A DNA stretch of 64,000 bases from Myxococcus qinghaiensis (lineage in GTDB: Bacteria > Myxococcota > Myxococcia > Myxococcales > Myxococcaceae), in the NCBI RefSeq assembly GCF_024198215.1, contig NZ_JAKCFA010000002.1, forward strand, positions 310,001-374,000. Direction: 5' to 3'. The notes below the pieces were generated by a model, which did not search any database, was not told where the DNA came from, and saw only the letters and a program-made list of their open reading frames with translations. The stretch's first letter is position 1, and each line of letters begins with the position of its first letter. The position numbers and the translations under genes were made by a program. This document shows positions 56,725 to 64,000 of the stretch, in pieces.

Positions 56725-57862
56725 GCCCATGGCCTCGACACGTGTGAATCACAGGGTGGGTCGCATCCTCGCGATGGCGGGCAAGGAGGTGCTGCACATC
56801 CGGCGCGACATCCGCACCCTCTACCTGGCCCTGGCGATGCCGGTGGTGATGCTGGTGCTGTTCGGCTTCGGCATCAGCTTCGACGTGGACCACCTGGAGC
56901 TGGCCGTCGTGGACCAGGACCGCACGGACCTGTCGCGAGAGCTGGTGCGCCAGGTCACCGCGTCCCAGGAGTTCGTGGTCGTCCAGGACGGCACGTCGCC
57001 GGACGAAGCAGTCGGGGCGCTGCGCAAGGGCACCGCGATGAGCGTGCTCCTCATCAAGAAGGGGTTCGCCGAGGACGTGAAGCGCGGAGGCGCCCAGGTC
57101 CAGTTGCTGGTGGACGGCGCGGACGGAAACTCGGCCACGCAGGCGCTCGCCAAGGCCCAGGCCCTGGTGGAGATGGCGGGCCGGAAGCTGGGAGGTCCGG
57201 TGCGAGTGGCCGCGCCTCCGCTGGAAGCACGCGTGCGCACGCTGTTCAATCCGGATGCGCGCTCGGCGATGTTCCTGGTGCCGGGCCTGGCGGCGTATCT
57301 CCTGGCCATCGTCGCGGTACTCATCACCGCGCTGACGGTGGCGCGCGAGTGGGAGCGAGGCTCCATGGAGCAGCTCTTCGCGACGCCCGTGGGCCGGCTG
57401 GAGATTGTCGTGGGCAAGCTGCTGCCCTACCTGGGCATCGGCCTGCTCCAGGTATTGCTGGTGCTCACGGTGGGCGCGTGGGTGTTCGACGTTCCGGTGC
57501 GAGGAAGCCTCGTCGCCCTGAGCCTGGGCTCGGTCCTGTTCCTGGTGGGGATGCTCGGACAGGGGCTGCTCATCTCGGTGGTGACGCGCAACCAGGTGGT
57601 TGCGACGCAGGTGGCGACGATGACGTCCGTGCTGCCGTCGATGCTGCTGTCGGGCTTCATCTTCCCCATCGAGAACCTGCCGACGCCGCTCAAGCTCATC
57701 AGCACGTTGATTCCCGCGCGGTACTACGTGGCGACGCTGCGCGGGGTGCTCCTGCGCGGCAATGGCCTGGACGTCCTGTGGCCGCAGCTGGTGGCCCTGG
57801 CCCTGTTCGCGGCCCTCATGTTGGTGGTGGCGACCCGCCGCTTCCAGCGTCGACTGGACTGA
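56717..57862 (+). CDS. ABC-2 type permease (first)
   Basis: 381 aa. One N-terminal helix (IRTLYLALAMPVVMLVLFGFGI), a ~170-residue extracytoplasmic domain and then five helices (AYLLAIVAVLITALTV, LLQVLLVLTVGAWVF, VALSLGSVLFLVGML, MLLSGFIFPIENLP and the last near the end). EWERGSMEQLFATPVGRLE is the ABC-2 coupling signature. It forms the pore with the second permease. The start overlaps the second ATPase gene. Confidence 0.9.
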   Translation: MTEPMASTRVNHRVGRILAMAGKEVLHIRRDIRTLYLALAMPVVMLVLFGFGISFDVDHLELAVVDQDRTDLSRELVRQVTASQEFVVVQDGTSPDEAVGALRKGTAMSVLLIKKGFAEDVKRGGAQVQLLVDGADGNSATQALAKAQALVEMAGRKLGGPVRVAAPPLEARVRTLFNPDARSAMFLVPGLAAYLLAIVAVLITALTVAREWERGSMEQLFATPVGRLEIVVGKLLPYLGIGLLQVLLVLTVGAWVFDVPVRGSLVALSLGSVLFLVGMLGQGLLISVVTRNQVVATQVATMTSVLPSMLLSGFIFPIENLPTPLKLISTLIPARYYVATLRGVLLRGNGLDVLWPQLVALALFAALMLVVATRRFQRRLD

Positions 57863-57879
57863 AGGGAGGCTGGGCGAAC

Positions 57880-59016
57880 ATGCATCCGCTGGTGGTGCAG
57901 TACCGCGCGGTGGTGGTGAAGGAGGTGCGCCAGACCGCGAGAGACCGCCGGGTCATGGCGCTCATCACGCTGGCTCCGCTGATGCAGCTCTTCCTGCTCG
58001 GCTTCGCGGTGAACTTCGACGTGCGCCATGTCCCCACGGTGGTGGTGGACCGGGACAAGACGGCGGAGAGCCGCGACTACGCGCGCTCCCAGCTCGCCGG
58101 GGACACGCTCGACTCGAAGGCCGAGGTCTCCGACGAGCTCGCCGCCGAGGAGGCCTTGGAACGCGGGGAGGCCTCCGTGGCGCTCATCTTCCCTCGGGAC
58201 TTCCAGAAGGACCTGCTGCGGGGCGAGGGCGCGCAGGTGCAGGCGCTGGTGGATGGCTCGGACCCGACGCGCTCGTCCGTCGCGGCGAACGCGGTGGCGC
58301 AGTACGCGGTGCTCAGGGCGATGCAACTGGCACAAGCGCAGGCACAGGCCCGGGGCGAGACGCCGCCCCGCTCGCCGGTGGAGCTGATGCCACGCGTGCT
58401 CTACAACCCGGAGCTGTCCACGTCCGTGTACGTGGTGCCGGGCATCGCCGCGATGCTGCTGCTCATCGTCACCACGGTCATCATGGCCATGGGCCTCTCC
58501 CGTGAGCGCGAGACGGGGACGCTGGAGCAGCTCCAGGTGACACCGCTGCGCCCTGGCATCCTGATGGCGGGCAAGGTGACGCCGTTCCTGTTGATTGGCC
58601 TGGTGGACGTGGGGCTCGCGCTGAGCGTGGGCGCCTGGGTCTTCAAGGTTCCCCTGCGCGGAAGCCTCACGCTCGTCGCGGTGGCCACCCTCTTCTACCT
58701 GCTGTCCACCCTGGGCGTGGGCCTGCTCATCGCGACGGTGAGCCGCACGCAGCAGCAGGCGTTCGTCGGGGGGTTCCTCTTCGTGCTGCCCGCGGTGCTC
58801 CTGTCCGGGGTGATGAGCCCCATCCGGGCGATGCCGGACTGGCTGGCGTGGCTGACGTACCTGAACCCCGTGCGCTACTACGTGGAGGTCTTGCGCGGCG
58901 CGCTGCTCAAGGAAGCGGGACTGGGTGACTTGTGGCGGCAGGTGCTCGCGCTCGCCGTCTTCGGCTTCATGATGATGGCCGTGGCCTCGCGCCGCTTCCA
59001 GAAGACGTCTGCCTGA
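57880..59016 (+). CDS. ABC-2 type permease (second)
   Basis: 378 aa with the same layout as the first: N-terminal helix (MALITLAPLMQLFLLGFAVN), a periplasmic domain, then helices MLLLIVTTVIMAMGL, LIGLVDVGLALSVGAWVF and others, with RERETGTLEQLQVTPLRPG as the coupling motif. GGAGG lies 11 bases before the ATG. Both permeases are homologous copies, consistent with a heterodimeric drug or lipid exporter of the YbhSR/YhhJ kind. Confidence 0.9.
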   Translation: MHPLVVQYRAVVVKEVRQTARDRRVMALITLAPLMQLFLLGFAVNFDVRHVPTVVVDRDKTAESRDYARSQLAGDTLDSKAEVSDELAAEEALERGEASVALIFPRDFQKDLLRGEGAQVQALVDGSDPTRSSVAANAVAQYAVLRAMQLAQAQAQARGETPPRSPVELMPRVLYNPELSTSVYVVPGIAAMLLLIVTTVIMAMGLSRERETGTLEQLQVTPLRPGILMAGKVTPFLLIGLVDVGLALSVGAWVFKVPLRGSLTLVAVATLFYLLSTLGVGLLIATVSRTQQQAFVGGFLFVLPAVLLSGVMSPIRAMPDWLAWLTYLNPVRYYVEVLRGALLKEAGLGDLWRQVLALAVFGFMMMAVASRRFQKTSA

Positions 59017-59169
59017 GTCACACCTCGAAAGGGGGGCGCTACCGTAGTCCAGGACGCGCCCGCCGTGGGGACCGGCGAACAGGAGGCAGGCGGCCCGAGT
59101 GCTCTCCCTCCGCGTCCTCACACTGTGACTGGAAAGGCCGGCGGGCGTGCGTTACAGCCCCGCTCCAGC

Positions 59170-60456
59170 ATGTCAGAGACCGCCGCCCCTTCCCTCTCCG
59201 TCTTCCGTCACCGTGACTTCCGCACGTACCAGATCGCCCGGCTCTGCGCGGTGCTCGCCATGCAGATCGAGTCCGTGGCCATCGGCTGGCAGGTCTATGA
59301 AGTGACGGGCAGCGCCCTGGCCCTGGGCTACACGGGCCTTGCCCAGTTCGTGCCCTTCCTCGCCTTCTGTCTGATTGGCGGACAGGTCGCCGACCGGTTT
59401 GATCGCCGCATCATCCTGGCCATCTGCCAGAGCGTGATGTTGCTGTGCAGCCTCGCGCTGCTGTCCTTCTCCCTGGGCCACATCACGGACGTGCGCTTCG
59501 TTTACGGAGTCCTGGTCCTCTTCGGAACGGCCCGCGCGTTCTACGCCCCCGCTGGCGGAGCGCTCACACCGCACCTGGTGCCGAAGGACGAGCTGACGCG
59601 CGCGGTCGCCGTGAACTCCACCACGTGGCAGGTGGCCACCATCGCGGGCCCGGCGGTCGGCGGAGTCCTCTACGGCTGGGCGGGAGCCACCGGGGCGTAT
59701 CTGGGCTCCGCGTCGCTCTGCGCGCTGACGGTGGTGTGGATTCTCTCGTTGAAGGTGCGGACCGGCCGGGCCTCGTCGCAGCCGCTGTCCTTCTCCACGC
59801 TGGTGGCGGGCCTGGGCTTCGTGCGTCGGCAGCGGTTGCTCCTGGGGAGCATCACGCTGGACCTCTTCGCCGTGTTGCTGGGTGGCGCGGTGGCGCTGCT
59901 GCCCATCTACGCGCGGGACGTGCTGCACACGGGGCCCTGGGGACTGGGACTCTTGCGGTGCGCGCCGGCCGCGGGCGCGGCGGTGGTGGCCGTCATGCTG
60001 GCGATGCGTCCCCTGGCTGGCCGGGCGGGCTGGAAGATGTTCACGGCGGTGGCCATCTTCGGCGCGGCAACGCTCGTGTTCGGCATGAGCAAGTCCCTGC
60101 CGCTGTCCCTGGTGGCGCTGGCCATCGCGGGCGCCGCCGACATGGTGAGCGTGGTGGTGCGCCACACGCTGGAGCTGATGGCCACGCCGGACGAGATGCG
60201 CGGCCGAGTGGGCGCGGTGAACATGATGTGCATCGGCGCTTCCAACGAGCTGGGCGAGTTCCGCGCGGGCTGGCTCGCGGAGCACGTGGGCGCGATTCCG
60301 GCCGTCGTCACGGGAGCCGTGGGCACACTGGCCATCGTCGCCATCTGGGCCTGGGGCTTCCCCGAGCTGCGGAAGGTGGATCGGCTGGAGACCGCGGGAC
60401 GCCCCACTCCGGCCGAGCCACAGCCGGCGGAGACTCCCACGGCCCAGGCGGGCTGA
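59170..60456 (+). CDS. MFS transporter, EntS-like
   Basis: 428 aa with about 12 transmembrane segments. QIESVAIGWQVYEVTGSALALG and GGQVADRFDRRIIL are the openings of the enterobactin-exporter/MFS_3 group, and AVNSTTWQVATIAGPAVGGV follows. It probably exports a small molecule such as a siderophore or drug. The start ATG was chosen over an in-frame longer reading without membrane character. It follows the ABC exporter by 153 bases and could be a separate unit. Confidence 0.88.
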   Translation: MSETAAPSLSVFRHRDFRTYQIARLCAVLAMQIESVAIGWQVYEVTGSALALGYTGLAQFVPFLAFCLIGGQVADRFDRRIILAICQSVMLLCSLALLSFSLGHITDVRFVYGVLVLFGTARAFYAPAGGALTPHLVPKDELTRAVAVNSTTWQVATIAGPAVGGVLYGWAGATGAYLGSASLCALTVVWILSLKVRTGRASSQPLSFSTLVAGLGFVRRQRLLLGSITLDLFAVLLGGAVALLPIYARDVLHTGPWGLGLLRCAPAAGAAVVAVMLAMRPLAGRAGWKMFTAVAIFGAATLVFGMSKSLPLSLVALAIAGAADMVSVVVRHTLELMATPDEMRGRVGAVNMMCIGASNELGEFRAGWLAEHVGAIPAVVTGAVGTLAIVAIWAWGFPELRKVDRLETAGRPTPAEPQPAETPTAQAG

Positions 60457-60497
60457 GCCTCGAGCTCACGCGGCGCCCAGAGTCACGGCTGGCGCCT

Positions 60498-60536
60498 GCC
60501 CGAGGGCGCCAACTCATCGCGCCCGTGGACTCGGGC
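60498..60536. terminator. Two-part hairpin after the MFS gene
   Basis: Outer arms GCCCGA/TCGGGC and inner arms GGGCGC/GCGCCC enclose a 9-base loop, with six extra bases on one side. It lies 42 bases past the MFS stop, before a convergent gene, so it may act for both. Confidence 0.5.
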
Positions 60537-60582
60537 CATCCGGGCGCGGCCTTGGCGCGCGCCCCCGGATGACCTGTGTCGC

Positions 60583-60777
60583 TCAGGCCTGCGCGCCCTC
60601 GTAGCTGACGCTCAGTCCCTTGTGGGTCACGGTGATGAGGGGCCGCCCCAGCCATCCGCAGTGCTTGCAGACGCCGCTGGGACCCGCCGCCGTGACACGT
60701 ACCGGCAGGTCCGCCGCACAGACGGGGCAACCCTCGGGAATCATGAAGTCGCGCGTGGTGGGAAGTGCTTCGGTCAT
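60583..60777 (-). CDS. Small zinc-ribbon protein (64 aa)
   Basis: Two knuckles, GCPVCAADLPV and GVCKHCGWLG, form one zinc ribbon, followed by a short beta hairpin. Codon use is normal for the genome. It is placed between the MFS gene and the PLP enzyme gene. No function is known to me. Confidence 0.7.
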   Translation of the reverse strand: MTEALPTTRDFMIPEGCPVCAADLPVRVTAAGPSGVCKHCGWLGRPLITVTHKGLSVSYEGAQA

Positions 60778-60861
60778 ACCTTTGAGTTAACGCAGCGTCC
60801 GCCCTCCGCAATGGCGGCGGCCACCCGACGGACAAGCAGCCTGGCGACCAACCGCCCTCCC

Positions 60862-62112
60862 TCACGTCGCCTCGTCGAGGAACCTCCGGTAGGCACGAAC
60901 GACGTCCGCATCGGAGACGTTGTCCAGGCCCTCGCTCACCTGAAGCTCCGTCTCGACGACGCCGGGCACCCGCGTGGGACTGAAGCCTCCCAGCCAGACG
61001 CCCGTGTCCCGCGCCACGTAGAAGGCGCGCAGTGAGAGCGCCTTCGCGTCTCCGCGCACGAACACACGGAACATGTTCGTCTGCACCGGACGCGGCAGCA
61101 CGGTGAGGCGGCTGTCAGCCGCCAGGGCCTCGGTCAGCGCCTTCGCGCGCTTCACCTGCGCGGGGACTCGCGCCACCGCCGCGTCCAGCCGCATGGCCGC
61201 GGAGGCCACGTAGGGCGTCAGGTGGAAGAGGTTCCCTCCATGCCGGTGCCGCCAGATGCGCGCCTCTCGGATGAAGTCGCGGCCTCCCACCAGCATCGCC
61301 CCGCCCAGCGCGCCCACCCGCTTGTAGAAGGACACGTAGACGGAGTCGAAGCCCTTGCAGATCTCCGGAAAGGGCCGGTTGTAGAAGGGCTGGCACTCCC
61401 ACAGCCGCGCCCCGTCCATGTGGAGCTTCACGCCCTTCTCCCGGCACGTCTTCTTCAGCTCCTCCAACTGCTCCCACGTCTGGAGCTGACCGCCCAGCCA
61501 CCGCACCGGCAGCTCGACGCTCACGACGCCGAGCGGCTCCGGCGACTCGAGCACGTCCCTGGCCAGCAACGGCCGCGTCCAGGGAGAGACGATGACGTCA
61601 TGCAGCCCATGCAACACCACGTGCGCGCTGTCCTCGTGCAACACATGGTGTGACGACGGGTGGACGCCGAAGTTCCGGTTCTTCAACGCGTCCGCATAGA
61701 TTCGCAGCGCGCTGAGCTGCGCCATGGTGCCGGTGGGCATGTAGCAGCCCGCCTCGAAGCCCAACATCCCCGCGACCTTCTTCTCGAAGCCGTCGATGAA
61801 CTCGCTGTCGCCGTAGAAGTCCCCCTTCACGCCCTGGCGCCGCATCCACTCGCCCACGGCGACGAGCTCCGCGCCCGGGTCATCCGACGCGTGCACCCCC
61901 GTGAGAGAGCCACGACAGGCCCGGCGGACCTCCTCCACCTCCGCGCGCGTGGGCTCCGCCGGGAACCCCTTCGTCTCCTTCGGAGCCTGCCGAGCCGGAG
62001 CCTTCGTCGGCGCGGGCGCCGCGGCACCCGCCGGGGCACTCCAGAGCGCACTCCCCGCGAGCAGGCTGGTCAACGACAGGAACTCACTCCGACTGAACTG
62101 ATGACGGGACAT
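60862..62112 (-). CDS. Threonine-aldolase-like PLP enzyme with signal peptide
   Basis: 416 aa. The PLP Lys is in YVSFYKRVGALGGAML; HMDGARLWE and SHHVLHEDSAHV are further marks of the low-specificity threonine aldolase / beta-eliminating lyase family. The unusual point is the N-terminus: FSRSEFLSLTSLLAGSALWS followed by an Ala/Pro-rich linker, which looks like an export signal (a Tat-like motif with one Arg missing). PLP enzymes are normally cytosolic, so export via Tat as a folded protein would make sense. GAGGA precedes the ATG. Confidence 0.8.
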   Translation of the reverse strand: MSRHQFSRSEFLSLTSLLAGSALWSAPAGAAAPAPTKAPARQAPKETKGFPAEPTRAEVEEVRRACRGSLTGVHASDDPGAELVAVGEWMRRQGVKGDFYGDSEFIDGFEKKVAGMLGFEAGCYMPTGTMAQLSALRIYADALKNRNFGVHPSSHHVLHEDSAHVVLHGLHDVIVSPWTRPLLARDVLESPEPLGVVSVELPVRWLGGQLQTWEQLEELKKTCREKGVKLHMDGARLWECQPFYNRPFPEICKGFDSVYVSFYKRVGALGGAMLVGGRDFIREARIWRHRHGGNLFHLTPYVASAAMRLDAAVARVPAQVKRAKALTEALAADSRLTVLPRPVQTNMFRVFVRGDAKALSLRAFYVARDTGVWLGGFSPTRVPGVVETELQVSEGLDNVSDADVVRAYRRFLDEAT

Positions 62113-62499
62113 GGAAATCCTCAACCAGGGGCCAGACGTCGCCCTCCCGCGAGCGTAGCCCCCACCCCGCCTCGACTCATTCGATTCCCGCCTCCGACAC
62201 ACCCCATCCCGAGTCCGGACACGTTGTTTCAATCCCTGCCGCTGTGTGTCTCCCCCTCACCGCCCGCCCCCAATCCCTGACGCAACGCAATATCCGACCA
62301 CATCTCCAAAGGCCTCCAGCGCCTGACGCACTGCAATACTGATTCAGTATTCATGTTCGGATGACCAGAAATGTGAATCACCCTTCAACTTCATTTGCCG
62401 CCGGGACCACCCGTTTGGTACGGATCGCCGTGCTGTCACGGAAAGACGTGCCAGCGCCTCTCCACACAACATCAGCTAGCGATTGCAACGGAGCTACAC
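62113..62499. other. Intergenic region with palindrome and direct repeats
   Basis: Divergent promoter region between the PLP enzyme and the lipase-like gene. It contains a 17-base inverted repeat (see next entry) and an imperfect direct repeat, CTGACGCAACGCAATATC at 62277 and CTGACGCACTGCAATACT at 62323, 46 bases apart. It is somewhat AT-richer than the genes. No gene is seen. Confidence 0.5.
62335..62351. promoter_or_regulatory. Inverted repeat AATACTGA-T-TCAGTATT
   Basis: A perfect eight-base inverted repeat with a one-base centre, 150 bases before the lipase-like gene and AT-rich against a high-GC background. Size and symmetry suit a dimeric regulator's operator. Confidence 0.5.
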
Positions 62500-63936
62500 A
62501 TGGCAACGCGTCGCAGGGTTTTCCGCGCGGTGGTGGCTGTTGTCGGTCTGGTCGGAACGGCGTGCTCGGACCAGGAGCCGGCCGACGGAGGCCCAGGGCC
62601 GGACACGGAGGTCCCCGCCGCCGTGAAGGCGTGCCGTGAGCGCATCGCCGCGAAGACGTCCGAAGTTCAAGCGGCGAGCATCGACATCGCGACGTGGTCC
62701 ATTGGCGACCCCGAGGAGATGAAGGAGATCACCACGGCGGTACCGCAGACGCAGGAGACCTACCGCGCCTATGACGGCAAGTACCGGCCCCTGTCGAACC
62801 ATCCGGGCTGCTCCGTGGACAACCTCTACTACGACAAGACGAACACCGCCGGCACCACGCCCTACAAGGACGGCAACAACGACGGCAAGTGGACGGGCAA
62901 CACCGCCTTCGGAGGTCCCAACAGCGCCACCGGGTTCATCGACGGAGACGTAGCCAAGATTCCGGGCTTCCCCTGTGCCGCGAAGGAATACGCCCAGCCC
63001 AACGAGGACACGACGAAGCCCATCGTCATCCTCGTCCACGGCAACTCCACCCGGCCCCACACGTGGGAGAAGTTCATCCTGCCGCCGGGCACGACGGTCA
63101 ACACCGCCACGGAGAACGTCCAGTTCACCGGGGACACCGTCGCCCGCGCGCAGTTGGCGGAGACGCTCATCGCCCAGCGCTATCGCGTCATCGCCGTGGA
63201 CTTCCGCACGGACATCGTCCCGGGCATCGACCCGTCCACCAACAACGCCACCCAGAACGCCGCGGGCAACATCGACCACGGCTGGTCCACGCCCATCCTC
63301 CAGTCGCTCATCAAGGCGGTGATGAAGGACCAGCCCAACCGGAAGGTGGCGCTCATCGCGCACTCGCTCGGCGTGACGGTGGCGCGCGACGCCCTGCGCC
63401 GGCTGTACGTGGAGTGGCGCTCCGGCCTGGCGGGTTCCATCAACCCCTTCCCCCAGGTGAGCCACGTCATCCTCGGCTCGGGCGCCAACCACGGCGTGTC
63501 CACGTATGACCCGCCCAGCTCGCTCTGCAACACCAACACCACCATGCGCGGCACCATCGTCTGCGAGATGGGCAGCCGCTCCAACTACTCCCAGACGTAC
63601 TTCCACAAGCCGCTCAACGGTCCCCGGGACTTGTTCGCCACGCCCTGCGCGGACGGTGACTACGCCTTCGGCAAGACGGGCCAGTGCGGGGACAACGTCG
63701 TGAAGTACTACACGCTCACGATGACGGACAAGGAGCAGGGCACCAACTATCAGGACTTCTACGTGTCCGAGGCGGCCTCGCGCATCGAGATGGAGGGCTG
63801 CGTGACGAACACGCTGACCACGCTCAATGACTACGACACGAGCGGCTACTTCAACCGAGGCTTCATCGCCAACCACTTCGGCTCGCTCCGCTCGAACGCG
63901 GGGCTCGACCTGACGCTGCGCTACCTGGGCGAGTAA
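62500..63936 (+). CDS. Lipase-like alpha/beta-hydrolase lipoprotein (478 aa)
   Basis: The signal peptide ends in a lipobox-like VGTACSD. After an Asp/Asn-rich N-terminal part (~80-160: YKDGNNDGKWTGNTAFG) the hydrolase domain begins at VILVHGNSTRPHTWE (oxyanion loop HGN) and has the nucleophile elbow ALIAHSLGVTVAR. SHVILGSGANHGVST follows. This is the pattern of secreted triacylglycerol lipases of the LipA/EstA kind. GGAG is seven bases before the ATG. It likely acts at the cell surface on lipids or esters. Confidence 0.85.
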   Translation: MATRRRVFRAVVAVVGLVGTACSDQEPADGGPGPDTEVPAAVKACRERIAAKTSEVQAASIDIATWSIGDPEEMKEITTAVPQTQETYRAYDGKYRPLSNHPGCSVDNLYYDKTNTAGTTPYKDGNNDGKWTGNTAFGGPNSATGFIDGDVAKIPGFPCAAKEYAQPNEDTTKPIVILVHGNSTRPHTWEKFILPPGTTVNTATENVQFTGDTVARAQLAETLIAQRYRVIAVDFRTDIVPGIDPSTNNATQNAAGNIDHGWSTPILQSLIKAVMKDQPNRKVALIAHSLGVTVARDALRRLYVEWRSGLAGSINPFPQVSHVILGSGANHGVSTYDPPSSLCNTNTTMRGTIVCEMGSRSNYSQTYFHKPLNGPRDLFATPCADGDYAFGKTGQCGDNVVKYYTLTMTDKEQGTNYQDFYVSEAASRIEMEGCVTNTLTTLNDYDTSGYFNRGFIANHFGSLRSNAGLDLTLRYLGE

Positions 63937-63955
63937 CCCCCTCCTCTCCCCCCAG

Positions 63956-63995
63956 TCGGACCGGCGCGCGGCCTCCTCACCGCGCGCCGGTCCGA
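63956..63995 (+). terminator. Strong hairpin after the lipase-like gene
   Basis: A 16-base perfect stem (arms 63956-63971 and 63980-63995, core GGACCGGCGCGCGG / CCGCGCGCCGGTCC) with an 8-base loop, 20 bases past the stop. The longest intrinsic-type stem in the window. Confidence 0.75.
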
Positions 63996-64000
63996 GCCTT

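Overview
The window reads as chromosomal DNA of a myxobacterium, most likely family Myxococcaceae (Myxococcus/Corallococcus/Pyxidicoccus type). The signs are very high GC with strong G/C preference at third codon positions, many lipoproteins, a MYXO-CTERM sorting tail, SBBP/vWD and gametolysin-like secreted proteins, a sigma-54 response regulator and several TetR regulators. I see no rRNA, tRNA, CRISPR array or intact insertion sequence. All assignments come from reading the sequence; no database search was run.

Left part (1-15.4 kb) is accessory-looking. It begins with the start of a lipoprotein gene, then a cluster of broken genes: an aldo/keto reductase with an internal deletion, an RCC1-repeat fragment and a frameshifted cytochrome P450. 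Secreted proteins follow (a lipoprotein, a zinc metalloprotease, a TGGSG-repeat lipoprotein). A three-gene group comes next: a LuxR-type regulator, a haem-oxygenase-like di-iron oxidase candidate, and a GNAT acyltransferase that keeps the residue pattern of acyl-homoserine-lactone/N-acyl-amino-acid synthases. This is the best candidate for an undescribed signalling or small-molecule system. Beyond it lie a one-haem lipoprotein, a 5'-truncated SBBP/vWD protein, a JmjC/cupin-like protein and another lipoprotein.

Middle part (15.5-24.9 kb) is more core-like. A leftward series carries thiolase, CoA-transferase A and B, a PilZ protein, RlmD-type RNA methyltransferase and a VWA/CoxE-like protein. 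A divergent TetR regulator leads into an exported AHL-lactonase-like metallo-hydrolase, and rpsA (ribosomal protein S1) follows with a visible promoter. From 25.4 to 28.0 kb is a frameshifted gene fragment, a large HNH nuclease with a TIGR02646/PtuB-like core and a LysM/peptidoglycan-binding protein; then a MYXO-CTERM protein with a PDAG/PDSG tandem repeat.

From 30.5 to 32.3 kb a TetR regulator sits upstream of an MDR oxidoreductase. From 32.3 to 40.1 kb a long leftward gene set combines the Mrp Fe-S carrier, 3-hydroxybutyryl-CoA dehydrogenase, enoyl-CoA hydratase and two acyl-CoA dehydrogenases, with two exported proteins embedded among them. With the thiolase and CoA-transferase at 18.7-21.3 kb, these cover the short-chain acyl-CoA/acetoacetate steps.

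Right part (40-64 kb) holds an ADP-ribosylglycohydrolase, SppA protease, orphan RtcA RNA cyclase, a CocE/NonD hydrolase, a tight TetR-MBL-NAD(P) protein-histidine kinase-response regulator operon, a HlyD plus two-ATPase plus two-permease exporter, an MFS transporter, a threonine-aldolase-like PLP enzyme with a signal peptide, and a lipase-like lipoprotein ending in a strong terminator.
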